DNA of 64,000 nucleotides from Cliona cf. orientalis (Eukaryota; Porifera; Demospongiae; Clionaida; Clionaidae). The position numbers and the translations under genes are program-made. The stretch spans positions 1,674,001-1,738,000 of the forward strand of contig OZ005694.1 of the NCBI GenBank assembly GCA_963930775.1, written 5' to 3'. The notes beneath the pieces were generated by a model. That model had not been told where the DNA came from, did no database searches, and worked only from the letters and a program-made list of their open reading frames with translations. Positions 1-11,556 of the stretch are shown here, one piece after another; position 1 is the stretch's first letter; the number at the start of each line of letters is the position of its first letter.

Positions 1-685
1 TGTCAGGGGTAGGGAGTTATAATGCCTGAGGGCTGGGGTATATGGGAGTTACACCATGGCTGTTACCTAGGATACAAGGCTAAATCATGATATTTTATAT
101 CCCGTTGCTATGTTGTTGCTATGTGCTATATTAGCCATATTGCACTGGTAACTGTGCAATATGAGTAGCCTCAGGTAAATTTACTGTTCAATATTAAATA
201 CCGCAGGCCTTGAACAATAAACATGTTGGTAGCAACAAAAGTAAAACTATCAATGGAGCGTCTCGCGAGACTAAATGGAACGTATGGCGGGAAAAGTAGC
301 GGGAGATCGCTAGTTCGAACAGATTGGCAGAGTCGTCGATCGATCGCGAATCAAAATGTGTACGCGTATCCAGGTAAGCTAAGTAATACTGCGTAGGCAC
401 GTAGCCTTGCTTTTAGGATAGTCAACAGCTCGAGCTTCGTTTCTTGGCTTCTGAGCTTGACGTTGCAGTTGGTAGTTCATCGTCAAGAGTCTGATGGCTA
501 TAGAAAGCTGTGTGGGTTTGACCACACCCCTCGATCACGAGACGTTCAGAAGTTCGATTGACTTTCGAGAACTTGACTCAGAGAGCGGCTTTGTGTGTCC
601 GTTTTGAGTAAGATAGCCTTGCCTTTTCTTTCTTTTTTAGTGTTCTATGTGTATCTATGGTAGCTATGCCCACGGGATATAAACT
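1..685. other. Intergenic, no gene seen
   Basis: No ORF here has recognisable protein character and I see no RNA gene. The stretch is ordinary mixed-composition sequence running up to a foldback element. Confidence 0.5.
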
Positions 686-804
686 AGTTATATCACGCAC
701 ACTCGGGATGCATAGCATTTATTGCAGCTCAACCCTCGGGCGCTCTGCGCCCTCATGCTTCGGTGCAATAAATGCCATACATCCCTCGCGCCCGTGATAT
801 AACT
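686..804. repeat. Foldback (hairpin) repeat
   Basis: AGTTATATCACG at the left end is the reverse complement of CGTGATATAACT at the right end. The arms continue inward with imperfect pairing (CATTTATTGCA against TGCAATAAATG). About 119 bp folds into one long hairpin, typical of a foldback miniature element. No coding content. Confidence 0.6.
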
Positions 805-993
805 ATTACATATATACTTATTGCCATAGTAGAACAAGTATAGCCAAGGGCAAAGAAAGATGCACAGTGCAACAGTAGCCTAGTCCTCAGGTCTACTACC
901 ACAGTTAGAGTTGCTATAATTATTCTAAATCAGTTAGAGACCTCGTCCAATGGTCTCTACGCTTTTAAGAGACCCTCAACCGGGCCCTTAGTA

Positions 994-1086
994 CGAATCT
1001 CGTTATGTACAGACTTACTCATTGGTATTTAATCACAGGGGTTCCCCCAACCCGCCAAGGAGCATTCCACGCCCTTGCGCTTGCGC
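994..1086. repeat. Dispersed repeat, left inverted copy
   Basis: This block (CGAATCTCGTTATGTACAGA, then ACTTACTCATTGGTATTTAA) recurs in reverse complement at 4111-4228, and part of it in that same orientation at 3243-3325. It is a dispersed repeat family of unknown type; no end structure was resolved. Confidence 0.55.
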
Positions 1087-1305
1087 TGACACACTCTTGA
1101 TAGCAGTATTAAATACCGGTATTCTGTCCCTACAAAACTGTCCCTATAAAATTCATAAGGATGTTTATCGTTACAGGTCAGTAGCTATTGCACGACAAGC
1201 TAACCTTGCAAAGCACAGTTGCCTTAGCTGAGCTCTTGAGTCCCGATCCGCACTGACAGAGGCTAGGTGTGCCTCGGTCCACCTACATGTACTAGTACTC
1301 CAATA

Positions 1306-1693
1306 CCGTAGAAACTGGTTGTTAAGCGCTGCTCGCTGTTAAGCGCATACTTTTTATTAAGCGCATAGTTTTGTGCGAGCTTTACCGCTCTTTGTTAGGC
1401 GCACATGCCCAGCAAGCCACCTGAACGACGAGCGATCGGTTACACGAGCCCAGAAAGAAGGCTAGAAGTAGGCTGGAGAAGAAAACGTCGAGAATTACGC
1501 TCTCTGATCGCTCCTTGGCCATTGCTGTAGGCCTTTCTACCCTCGACACGTTCTTTACGCACGCCCCACCTACCTTTTTTTAGCACTTTTAATTAAGCGC
1601 ATACTTCCTGTTAAGCGCATACTTTTTGTTAAACGTATATTTTCTTGCTGCCGCGTGTTACAAGCGCATGTGCTTAACAACCAGTTTCTACAG
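1306..1693. mobile_element. TA-flanked miniature inverted-repeat element
   Basis: The ends are inverted repeats (GTAGAAACTGGTTGTTAAGC on the left, its reverse complement on the right) and both sides are flanked by TA (1304-1305, 1694-1695). The interior carries several copies of a TTAAGCGCATACTT motif in direct orientation. Size and TA flanks fit a non-autonomous Tc1/mariner-type element. No transposase ORF is present. Confidence 0.65.
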
Positions 1694-4110
1694 TAGCTAC
1701 ATGTAGCTAGCCACTATGTTGCTGCCCTGGTTCTTCAGAAGTTTTCTTGTAAGTTGTTTCACTCTCAAGGACGTCCTGTGGCTCGGACACCATGCTTTGA
1801 GTCGTGGTGATATTAAATTAGCTAACTGTCTTTATCAGAGCTGTCTCCAAGGTACTATTTGCTCAGGAGGTTTTGTATCTTACTTCAATAACTGTGGCCA
1901 TGTTGTCTCAGCTGGCCACAGCAAGATATGAAATCTCGTAGTCTCCCGGCTTTATATCCTGAGGAGTCTAGCAGACTCTGTAGTGAAAAGCTTCAACATT
2001 TGGCACCCTGGCCCAGGCAGAATTAGATCTACATGTATATTGAGCAGCTGAATCACTTTCAGTTTTATCATGGTTTCGATAAGCCCAGTGAAGATAGAAG
2101 TTTGGGACAGTGGATGAGATACAAACACAGCATTGCCTACCTCCACCACCAGTAATGGATTTCATATCGAGTCGAGCATATGGAAATATTTGTATGTACG
2201 CGCGAAACTCAGGTCAATTTTCCGTATACGGTCCCAATATGCCGTATATTATTCGTAAAAGTCCGTGTCATTTAGCTACATGAAGTACTAGCCTACATAT
2301 TTTCGGTCTCTGAAGCTTTAGGAGCTTTGGTGTATGCCTAAAACATGCACAAGTCTAAGGTAAAAGCATAATTTCATCTGATAGTTATCCAAACTTGCCA
2401 AAATCTTCCTCCATTGTACCGCTTTCTTCGATGAGCGCGGCTGTTAGCAGACTCCATCGCTTTTTGTCGTCATAGCAGCCACCAGAGCGCTTCTTGACAG
2501 TCTTCTGACTTAGCTCAATGTCTATTAGCCTACTGCTAAACGAAAAGCTTCATAACAAACTGCAAAGCGTAGTCAAACGACGATAAAGCTTAAAAATCTA
2601 CAAAATGACGCCTATACTGACTTCAACTGAAAATAGCACAGTGTATTAGGGGGTTAACCCTGGCGATTCAGGTATCAAATTGAAGCTCAGGGTTCATAGG
2701 ACACAAATCTGACCGTAGAAACTCTATTTAACCAACATTCCTCAAGAGCCAAGTAATTTTAGAATGTTTATTCCACCCGGACCTTGACCTCTAATACATT
2801 ATATATGGGAATAAATTCTGAGTCAGTTGAGTGTCAAGAAGAAAAGCGGATACTTATGCCCCGCTGGAGGACAAAGTAATTATTTCAGAGTTAACTAGTA
2901 AGATGAAGCTTTCATATTCCGGCCATAGAAAGTTAGCCTAGGCTTTTAGTAAAGAGAACAAACACTCTCTGTACAATTGTGACTACCTGGCTGCCATTGA
3001 ATACCATACAAACGGTAAGTCTTCCTGTACGTAACAGGGGCGTGGCACGTTATGTAGAGTACTATGGGACTAATGTATTGCAATTTTTCCATATGGATTT
3101 CTGGAAGACTTGAAGCTCCAGAGATGGCAAAACAGCATCCAGTTGTCTCCGTCTACTTAACAAAATCCCAGAGACTATAAATTTTAATATTAACTATAGC
3201 TACGCATATGATTTCTATTGAACATAGCTATAAAGACTATCAGAGCGCAAGGGCTAAAATTCCATACGAAAGTGGTTAACTTAATGCTCCTTAGCAGGTT
3301 GGGAGAAACCCTGTGATTAGGCCACACAAACTAAATATTCTGTTTCTCGTCCTATAGGATACTCCAAAGCACATAAGGGACACGGATGATTTTGATATTT
3401 GATACCACACCCCTTAGCCACACCCATTAATTGCTAACATGCTGAAACTGCAACTCTAACAATGATTAGCTCCATTTCCAGTATCACAGCAGTCATTGAT
3501 GAGATCTTTTCTGACCAATAATGTTGGTAGAAGCTGAGCATTCAATCGATTTTCGACATTTGTAGAGCATCCACTAGGGCCTCGAGCGACCAACGACGAG
3601 ACCACACCCCAGAAGGGTTAATTATGATGACGTCACCCAGCCGCCGAAATATGAATATCAAAGGTAGACACGGGGGGTTTGATGTACGTGCGGGCGGGGA
3701 CGAGAAACAGGATTAACTTTGCATGGCCTTAAATACCAATGAGTAAGTCTATTTCAGAGTGCTATTTTACCCAAATTCGACATAAAACCTCACTATTACC
3801 TATACAAATCAACTTGCTCCAGAACTAGAACATGACACCGACAAAATTCAAAAATGAGCAGATAGAGGGAATTTTTCATACACCACATCACTTAGCTCAT
3901 GCCATTAACAACACATACAGCTTACCAGTTGAGAAGCCATCGTCAGTTGAGTGAACGTGAGGAAGCAGAAAGACAGGATTACGACGCGAATTTCAAATTT
4001 CGGCGTACATTATGAGGGCAAAGGTCATTGTTGCCCGCTTTAACCCTATACCTACGCGATTTTGAACTTGGCCAATTGGCTGCCAGCTATAATATTATAG
4101 TGGTATTAGA
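1694..4110. other. Intergenic, repeat copies only
   Basis: I see no supportable gene. The small ORFs at 1716-1931 and 1952-2165 have no protein-like features. A partial copy of the 4111-4228 repeat sits at 3243-3325, and a short piece of it (CAATGAGTAAGTCT) near 3740. Confidence 0.45.
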
Positions 4111-4228
4111 GCGCAAGGGCGTGGAATTCCATACAAAAGTGGTTAAATTTGATGCTCCTTGGCAGGTTGGGGGAAACCCTGTGATTAAATACCACTGAAT
4201 GAGTAAGTCTGTACATAACGAGATTCGA
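4111..4228. repeat. Dispersed repeat, right inverted copy
   Basis: Reverse complement of the block at 994-1086, slightly longer, ending about 115 bp before the start codon of the 578-aa gene. The pair encloses about 3 kb of apparently non-coding DNA. Confidence 0.55.
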
Positions 4229-4344
4229 CAGCGGCGCGCGGAGAGCCATCACATGACTCTGATCGACGGGATCAAGCTTAAGGCTAAGAGTGTAGTTCTT
4301 TAGTGATAATTTTCAGTGATTGCTCTATCGCCCCTGCTGACAAC

Positions 4345-6081
4345 ATGGATGTTAAGCAAACAATAAGTATCATTCATCAACAGCTACACGAAATGGCCAC
4401 CTTACTTCACCTATCAGCAGAAGAGCAACGGGTCATGGAAAGGTCAATCAGGACATGCATAGCTGACCTAGAGAAAATGTCGAAAAAGAAGAGTTCTGAT
4501 TTCGAGAAAAATGTTTCAAATGTCACCAAGGCACTAACTGACACCGTAAGTGTACTTAAAATGCTGAAAAGTGGTGATATCGACCCATTTGCAGTTTTGG
4601 GTGGAGCTATGAAACTCTTTTCAAGCATAGCCGCCATTGTAGGTGGTCCTCTCGGGGTTGTATTCACAGCAGCTGGACAAATACTATCAGCAGTATTTTC
4701 ACTATTCACGTTTGGTAGCCAGGAAGAATGCCTAGCCTCACAAGTGTACAAAATTGTAACCAAGGCACTTCAAGAGTTTGATATGAAGCAGCTTTCACGG
4801 CGTGTAGAAGGATGGAGAGCAGTTGCAAAAGAAATGATCATGGAGTTAAAGCATCAACAAGCTTCATCTTCTGACTCTGGGTTCCAGCCCGAACGTTTTG
4901 ATATTTTCATTGAGCTTATGGGTGAATTATCATCAAAAATAACGCCCACCATATCTTTTGAGACAACCTACCAGTGTGTATCACGCAGTTTAAGAAACAG
5001 CAAGTATCTTCTGCCCCATCCAGGCACAAAGTATGCATCAGAAGATGCTGATAAACATTTAAACGTGGACAAAGTGTTGGATCATCTAATTGAGAGCTGT
5101 AAATTAGCGACTCATCCCCTTACGAATGCTGACGAATTCCAGCAGTACAAGGACAGCATTCCGTGCATGTCTCTCTATGCTAACATAGCCACTTACTACT
5201 ATATGGTTCTTACGTGGCATTTGACATTGTCCAAACATTCGAAAGAGGTCAAGGTAATAGAAAACAAGTTGAATAGTGCAAAGCAAACGGCTAGGGATTT
5301 GCTTGGGTTTCTTTCTGACAGTAGCCTGCTTTCTAGTTTTGAGGGGTTAATTAACGGCAAACTGCTAATTATGGAAGCATTTTTATGTGATGCAGGAGTG
5401 GTGCAGTATGCTGAAAGCTTTAGAAAAGGCATTGGATTATCCAAAACAGAGTACACTCTAAAAGACGTTCAAACTGCAGCTGTGAAATTGTCAATGTTTT
5501 CTGATCTTAATCTGGATGTTAGTCCTTCCTGTTGTCAAGCTGCTGACCGAGGTGACAACCATTTCATTGGAATCACAAATAATACGCGATGGCCAATCAA
5601 TGTCTTCTCTGGTGAAGCTGGTGACCATATTAACAACCTTCAGTTCCATGTCATAATCAGAGATGGTGCATCCTATACGCATGGGTGTACTGGTGAATGG
5701 ACAGGATGGAACTTCTCAGTTGGTGGTGTATTTTGTGTGGGTAATGACACTGCTAACCGTGTGGATGAAATAAAAGAGGGCACCATTATTTCGTTTGCCT
5801 TGTCCAATCCTTTTCTTGGTTGCCGAAAAATCAACACAGTGGTTACGAACAGTATCGTATCGAAAAGATTAGCATGGGATAATCTTGAATATGGTGGCGA
5901 TAAAGCAAAGTACTTCACTCACAAAGGGCAAGTGTGCTTTGTCAAGGGCATGATCCGTGATGGGAAGAGTGGCTGTCGTGTTTGGAACTTTAGTATTGAA
6001 GAATTTGACAAGGAAAAACTCCAAAGCAAATTTACAACCAGTGTTGCTGATTTTGTTGCCCTCCAGAAAGTATTATTGTGA
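4345..6081 (+). CDS. Helical membrane-active-like protein with C-terminal beta domain, unknown
   Basis: Intronless ORF of 578 aa. The open frame extends 14 codons upstream but without an ATG; the ATG at 4345 has a good Kozak context (A at -3, G at +4). Residues 1-80 are charged and helix-prone. Residues about 81-124 are a long glycine-rich hydrophobic stretch (around VLGGAMKLFSSIAAIVGG) long enough for a membrane hairpin. Residues 125-370 look alpha-helical. The last ~180 residues are Cys- and Trp-rich (CTGEWTGWNFSVGG; later GCRVWNF) and beta-like. There is no signal peptide. A helical bundle with a buried hydrophobic hairpin followed by a beta domain recalls alpha-helical pore-forming proteins and delta-endotoxin N-domains, but this is resemblance only. 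An apolipoprotein-L-like membrane protein is another option. Confidence is high that it is a gene, low for function. Confidence 0.75.
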   Translation: MDVKQTISIIHQQLHEMATLLHLSAEEQRVMERSIRTCIADLEKMSKKKSSDFEKNVSNVTKALTDTVSVLKMLKSGDIDPFAVLGGAMKLFSSIAAIVGGPLGVVFTAAGQILSAVFSLFTFGSQEECLASQVYKIVTKALQEFDMKQLSRRVEGWRAVAKEMIMELKHQQASSSDSGFQPERFDIFIELMGELSSKITPTISFETTYQCVSRSLRNSKYLLPHPGTKYASEDADKHLNVDKVLDHLIESCKLATHPLTNADEFQQYKDSIPCMSLYANIATYYYMVLTWHLTLSKHSKEVKVIENKLNSAKQTARDLLGFLSDSSLLSSFEGLINGKLLIMEAFLCDAGVVQYAESFRKGIGLSKTEYTLKDVQTAAVKLSMFSDLNLDVSPSCCQAADRGDNHFIGITNNTRWPINVFSGEAGDHINNLQFHVIIRDGASYTHGCTGEWTGWNFSVGGVFCVGNDTANRVDEIKEGTIISFALSNPFLGCRKINTVVTNSIVSKRLAWDNLEYGGDKAKYFTHKGQVCFVKGMIRDGKSGCRVWNFSIEEFDKEKLQSKFTTSVADFVALQKVLL

Positions 6082-6101
6082 GTATGGAGTTTACTCACAA
6101 T

Positions 6102-6107
6102 AATAAA
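6102..6107 (+). promoter_or_regulatory. Polyadenylation signal AATAAA
   Basis: AATAAA lies 21 nt after the stop codon of the 578-aa gene, on the same strand, followed by AT-rich sequence. This supports the ORF being a complete transcribed gene. Confidence 0.5.
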
Positions 6108-7077
6108 TGAATAATAATTTTTGATTTTTGGTTGTATTAACATTAATTAAATGTAGTCAGCAGGATGACTGATTAGTTATATCATCTTGAATGTGTATGC
6201 ATGTGTTGAGAATCTACACATGTATGGAGTCTGTTATATAGAGTCATCTCTCGGTGACCGCTCTCAATTAGCACATAAGTATACGTGTGATGTAGCTACT
6301 GTGATGCAGAGAAATACGTAGTGAAAAGGATCTGACTACTGATGTATGAGAAACTTCGGCCTATTGGTCTGTGTATATTGAGATGCCAGCAAAGATGACG
6401 TGAGATTGAAAGTAAAATTAATAATAATATTCTTGGGCAAACTGTTTTGAATGCATACTCGAATGTGACAAACAAAATGCTAATTACAAAGATGACTGAC
6501 AAAAGGTTGATTCTGGTATCCTCAAATAGATTTAGTGAAGAAACAAGTCTCAAGACCCAGATTCAAGTTTAACCAAACCATGAAAATTTTTTGCAAAGTT
6601 AAGAAGGAGAATTTAGCTACAGTAGATATAGATTGGCTGTGTGACTACACTGTGAGAAGCGAGGGATGTCTTAGCTACTATCATAAACCATGTAAGCACA
6701 CATCTATATCAACTACTCAGCTACATGTAGTGTAAACCATGCCTATAGCTATGCACAGCGGATGTAGTGACAGTCTCTGATGTACTGTACAGAGTCACAG
6801 ACTATATAATCAAGCAGAGCAGTTACATAGTCACTGAAGTTATAAATGACATGTCATTCAGAGATTCACTTGGGTTTTCCATCAATAACAGAAACGGTTG
6901 GTTCTTGTGCACCTGACTGAATATCGTCATTGGAAGGTGAAAAAGTAACCACATTTATTAGTGGTGATGCTAGTTCTTCCATGTCTTATGAGTCACTAGT
7001 AGTTTGCATCATCTGCCTTCCAAACCTGAATCGGATAAGCTTTTGGATAATGGCAGGTTTCTTTATCACGTAAGTAT
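6108..7077. other. Intergenic, no gene seen
   Basis: AT-rich sequence between the 578-aa gene and the CACTA-like element. Only short ORFs without protein features are present. Confidence 0.45.
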
Positions 7078-10000
7078 CACAGGGAAAATGACCATCAAAG
7101 ACGGTATAAACGACTTTCCGTCTTTTTTTATCAACGGATTTATTTACGGTGCTAAGACGGACTTGTTGGAAGACGGACTCCGTGAAGACGCCGTAAAACA
7201 GACTCGTAGGAGGACGGAGTCCGTGAAAGCACCGCTGAATGGATTGCGGTTACACTACCGCAGAGGACGGACAAGCGCAAGTTCACCGTCTTCGCCACCA
7301 CTATACATTTAATATAGATAGCTATGTACTGTATGACCAGTTTATTATTGCCATTGATCTTGTCTTGTCTTATTTATAATAATTATAGCTACCTGGGAAT
7401 CATAAATTTAATAGCAAGGAAAGTGAATGCATGCTTGGCGGATATTAGCTGAAAGGGCCTGGGGAGGAGGGCGTTTCTAGTACGCACGCGCGATCGGGCA
7501 CTCTAAACAAGGGCGTGGCTTGTTACGCATGCGCGGTGGGTCAAAATTCAAATTCGAGCGGCCATTTTTCTGGGGAAGCGATGACTAGAGGCTGAAGAAG
7601 ACATGGAAGACGAGCTAACGATCCCTTATAAACGATGTTGACACCTGAGTACATGATAAATTCGAGATTCTTGTTCTAAGATAAGTGATCTGTAGCTACG
7701 AATGATGCCTATATCACTGTTGAGTATGTTATGTATCAGTGTGGAGTATAAATGGTACCCCAGATAATGTGCTGTCATGAGTGAGAGAGCTTTGAGTGGT
7801 TCTTGTGCTGTCTGGATGTTTCGTCAGTTGTATAAAGCTATGTGAATCAAAAGTCGTGTGTGTATGTGTGTGTCTGTGCTTGTAAATTTGAGTGAAAGCC
7901 TGAGCGGGTCTTGTGCTGTCTGGATGTTTCGTCTGTTGTCAGTAGCCTGTCGAGATGTTTCGTCTTAAGTCAGGCACCCCGAGTTTATGTATGAATCAAA
8001 AGTCGTGTGTGTATGTGTATCTGTTCTGGTGAATTTGAGTGAAAGCTTGAGCGGGTCTTGTGCTGTCTGGATGTTTCGTCTGTTGTCAGCAGCCTGTCGA
8101 GATGTTTCGTCTTAAGTCAGGCACCCCGAGTTAATGTGTGAATCAAAAGTCGTGTGTGTATGTGTATCTGTGCTTGTAAATTTGAGTGAAAGCCTGAGCG
8201 GGTCTTGTGCTGTCTGGATGTTTCGTCTGTTGTCAGCAGCCTGTCGAGATGTTTCGTCTTAAGTCAGGCACCCCGAGTTAATGTGTGAATCAAAAGTCGT
8301 GTGTGTATGTGTATCTGTGCTTGTAAATTTGAGTGAAAGCCTGAGCGGGTCTTGTGCTGTCTGGATGTTTCGTCTGTTGTCAGCAGCCTGTCGAGATGTT
8401 TCGTCTTAAGTCAGGCACCCCGAGTTAATGTGTGAATCAAAAGTCGTGTGTGTATGTGTATCTGTGCTTGTAAATTTGAGTGAAAGCCTGAGCGGGTCTT
8501 GTGCTGTCTGGATGTTTCGTCTGTTGTCAGCAGCCTGTCGAGATGTTTCGTCTTAAGTCAGGCACCCCGAGTTAATGTGTGAATCAAAAGCCGTGTGTGT
8601 GTATCTGTGCTTGTAAATTTGAGTGAAAGCCTGAGCGGGTCTTGTGCTGTCTGGATGTTTCGTCTGTTGTCAGCAGCCTGTCGAGATGTTTCGTCTTAAG
8701 TCAGGCACCCCGAGTTAATGTGTGAATCAAAAGTCGTGTGTGTGTGTGTATCTGTGCTTGTAAATTTGAGTGAAAGCTTGAGCGGGTCTTGTGCTGTCTG
8801 GATGTTTCGTCTGTTGTCAGCAACCTGTCGAGATGTTTCGTCTTAAGTCAGGCACCCCGAGTTAATATGCGAGTCAAAAGCGTGACATTATAATTATGTA
8901 TATATGTATCTGTGCTTCTAGACCTGTATGAGAGCCTTGAGCCAACCATTCCTGAGCAGTAGATGCATTGCGATACATGTTATGACAATTAATCACATGA
9001 TATGTTAAATCCTGTGTGTTCCTGAAGTTCTTGATATGTACATGTGCCAACCGTTTCCCTCCTTGGAGATGGCATCTGGAAACGAGATTGTTTGTGTCGA
9101 GATGTTGTGCTGTCTTATTTAGGTGAGTTTTCCTGAGAAGAAAGACTAACAATTTTCATGTGGTCTATACATAGCAAAGAGAAGATCCGCTGTCTGAATG
9201 TTGTACATAGTGAATTCAAGTACATGTATGACAAAATGGCATCACCAGGTATCATAATTATTATAATTATTAGTTGCTGTAGTTCGTCCTCTTCCAGTTA
9301 TGAACATGAAGACTTATCATTCTATATCTCTATTCTTCGTCACAAAAGAATGTTAGCTCAAGTTTAGTGCATGCTTGTACTCCAGGTAAATGCAATAACT
9401 ATTATAACTATAATATTATTGTATTTTATAGTTTTTTATTCATAGGCCAAGTGTACCATATTATTATAATAATATCATTGAGGTAAGTACTAAATGTCTA
9501 TCTTACACAATATCATGTAGTGGTACCTTACCAAAGGTGAGTACGATGTCATATATTTTCGTATTGTCATAATAATTATATTATATGATGCAGCTGATTG
9601 TTTATATCGCTTAGACGTCACTACAACACACTTGAAGACCTATCAACAAACAAGGTATATACAGCAGTGTGGTTTATTGCATACGGAGTTGTATTATCTT
9701 CAGGTTCTGCATAATTGGTAAGTGCACATTAATTTGCTTATTTATCTCAGTGCAGTTCAGTTACAGATGATCAAAAGCACCAAACTTAACAAGTGCTAAG
9801 GTATATATCTGAATTTTATGTTACTCTCAGCAAAGATCTTCAAACACTTAGGACTATCACACTGTTTCAAGTTGAACGTTAACCTACATTCAAGATTGAT
9901 AGAAATTTGCAAGACCATGGCGTACATCACCCAAACTGCAAACTGAGTCAGACTTTGAACGTACATCACTTGTAAGCTATCATACACAAAAGTAATAGTG

Positions 10001-10467
10001 CTCATTCTGTTACTTTATCATTGTTAATTTATATCTGATATCAGTTTACATTCATTTTGTTAACCTATATTGTATATTTATGTCTTTACAAAAAAAAAAG
10101 CTATTTCACACTAGCCTAATAATAATGCGAGCTACAATTATTATCGCGAACGCGATTTATACAAGCGCTTGTAGACGGTGACCTTCGTACTCCGTGAATG
10201 TAACAAAGACGGGATTGAAGACGGTCAGAACGACGGTTCTATCCCAAAGTACGGTGTCGGCAACGGTATGAAACGGGAAAAAAGACGTTGATTGACGGTA
10301 CTGAACGGATATCTTGACGGATGCCGTCTTCGAGGTCCGTCAAAAATAGTCTCAATACGGAATATGGACGGCACCGCGTAAGTCCGTGCGGTTTTCCGTG
10401 ATCGTCCCGTCTTTGTGGCAAGTACGGCATAAATACGGCGCCGTATTTGATACCCATTTTCCCTGTG
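7078..10467. mobile_element. Non-autonomous CACTA/EnSpm-like element, 3.4 kb
   Basis: The ends are perfect 13-bp inverted repeats, CACAGGGAAAATG at 7078-7090 and its reverse complement at 10455-10467, flanked by the 3-bp duplication TAT (7075-7077, 10468-10470). About 230 bp inside the left end and 300 bp inside the right end are packed with GACGG/CCGTC words, like the subterminal transposase-binding repeats of CACTA elements. The interior holds a 147-bp tandem array and AT-rich sequence but no transposase. CAC ends plus a 3-bp duplication fit the CACTA/EnSpm superfamily. That assignment is by structure only. Confidence 0.7.
7787..8945. repeat. 147-bp tandem repeat array, about 8 units
   Basis: The phrase TGAGCGGGTCTTGTGCTG begins at 7901, 8048, 8195, 8342, 8489, 8632 and 8779. 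Spacing is 147 bp each time except once 143 bp, where TG dinucleotides are lost. A shorter diverged unit precedes it (from about 7787) and a half unit follows. Each unit contains GATGTTTCGTCT twice, 31 bp apart, and a (TG)n/TATG tract. No reading frame is preserved. The array lies wholly inside the CACTA-like element. Confidence 0.9.
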
Positions 10468-10823
10468 TATACACATGATATACTTTGATGCAGAGAATAA
10501 GAAAGAAGGAGAAAGTGACTGATGTGTAGGCAAATTTGGCCTGCTTGTCAACATTGTTCAGGGTGTACATATAGATATAAGGAGTCAATAGCCCTGTCCA
10601 CCAATTGTATGTAGCCACTTAATCATGTACACAAAATGGAAAGTCATGTGAGCAAAATGGAAAGTCTCATAAAAATATTGTACACTGTATATCTATTGTT
10701 GATACTCCCCTCTTTCCTTTATTACTCTTGATAGCACGTCGACAGACATATAGAATGAGTACTATAAACTGCTAGGCACATGCATGGTTGTGAAGATCTA
10801 TATAGCTACTGAATCAAACATAC

Positions 10824-11510
10824 CGCTTTGACTTAATGCTGGAAGCACTGGCTGCACATAAAACTGCTCCTTTCTTCGGGTGGTGCATGCATGCCAGAGT
10901 GATTCCACCCAGCTGAGATTGTCATCATTGGGAAACATCTCTTCTATCTCGTAACCAGCAGGCACAACTGGAATACACTGAACAATATTATTTCCTTATT
11001 AATACCAGCTTCTATGACTTCTTTGATTAAAACTTTCTTCCAAGTGCTTAGGAGGCCCTTGAAAATCTCATTTACAGGCTTCTTTCCAGGACGATACTGA
11101 TGCTTACGGTTGAGACGAGCTACCACATCATTTGCAAATGTCAAAACAAAGATAGCATTGTCCCAAATTCCCTTCCCCAATCCTTCGGTAAGGTTCCTGA
11201 TGCTTTCTTGATCTTCTTGATGAAATCGAGTATTACTCTTTATACAGTAAAGCACGAGGTCGGCGTTGGCACATCCTTGAGCCTTCATATCACTTATGTA
11301 TTCGTCATCCAAGTCCACGTTATCTTGTAGTCCAGGAGAGTCCCAAAATTTAATAGTAATCCCTCCGAAAGGGTGACTATAAACTTGTAAGTTGACCGTT
11401 CCTAATTCTAGTGTATCTAGTGATTCTTCGGCCACATTCTCTCCTATCATTCCATTAATCAGAGCTGACTTCCCAGTGGAGCTGTTTCCCACGGGACAAA
11501 GGAGAGACTG
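10824..11510 (-). pseudogene. GIMAP/AIG1-like GTPase exon, probably damaged
   Basis: Minus-strand coding exon for a P-loop GTPase: G1 GNSSTGKS, G3 DSPG, and a G4 region reading TFAND. The family uses GTP-driven assembly on membranes and is common in invertebrate immune-type GTPase sets. The frame runs from about 11510 (an acceptor-like CAG just upstream) to about 10990. Here the homology seems to continue in another frame (CIPVVPAGYEIEEMFPNDD) to a GTATGT splice donor at 10823. The shift is about 1 nt (mod 3) and would need a 28-nt intron to be spliced, so a frameshift is more likely. The downstream exons are not found; the CACTA-like element begins at 10467. Upstream, the coding sequence abuts the truncated retroelement. 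Confidence 0.6.
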
Positions 11511-11556
11511 TAACTGAACAATATTATAGTGACTGACATGTCTTGTCCATGTCAAT

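Noticed and set aside
7787-8945. 147-bp array as a CRISPR array
   Set aside because: Units are repeated over their whole length with no unique spacers, and the context is an animal transposon.
10976-11003. A 28-nt intron restoring the GTPase frame
   Set aside because: The length is below what the spliceosome normally handles, and the implied junction does not restore the conserved reading frame.
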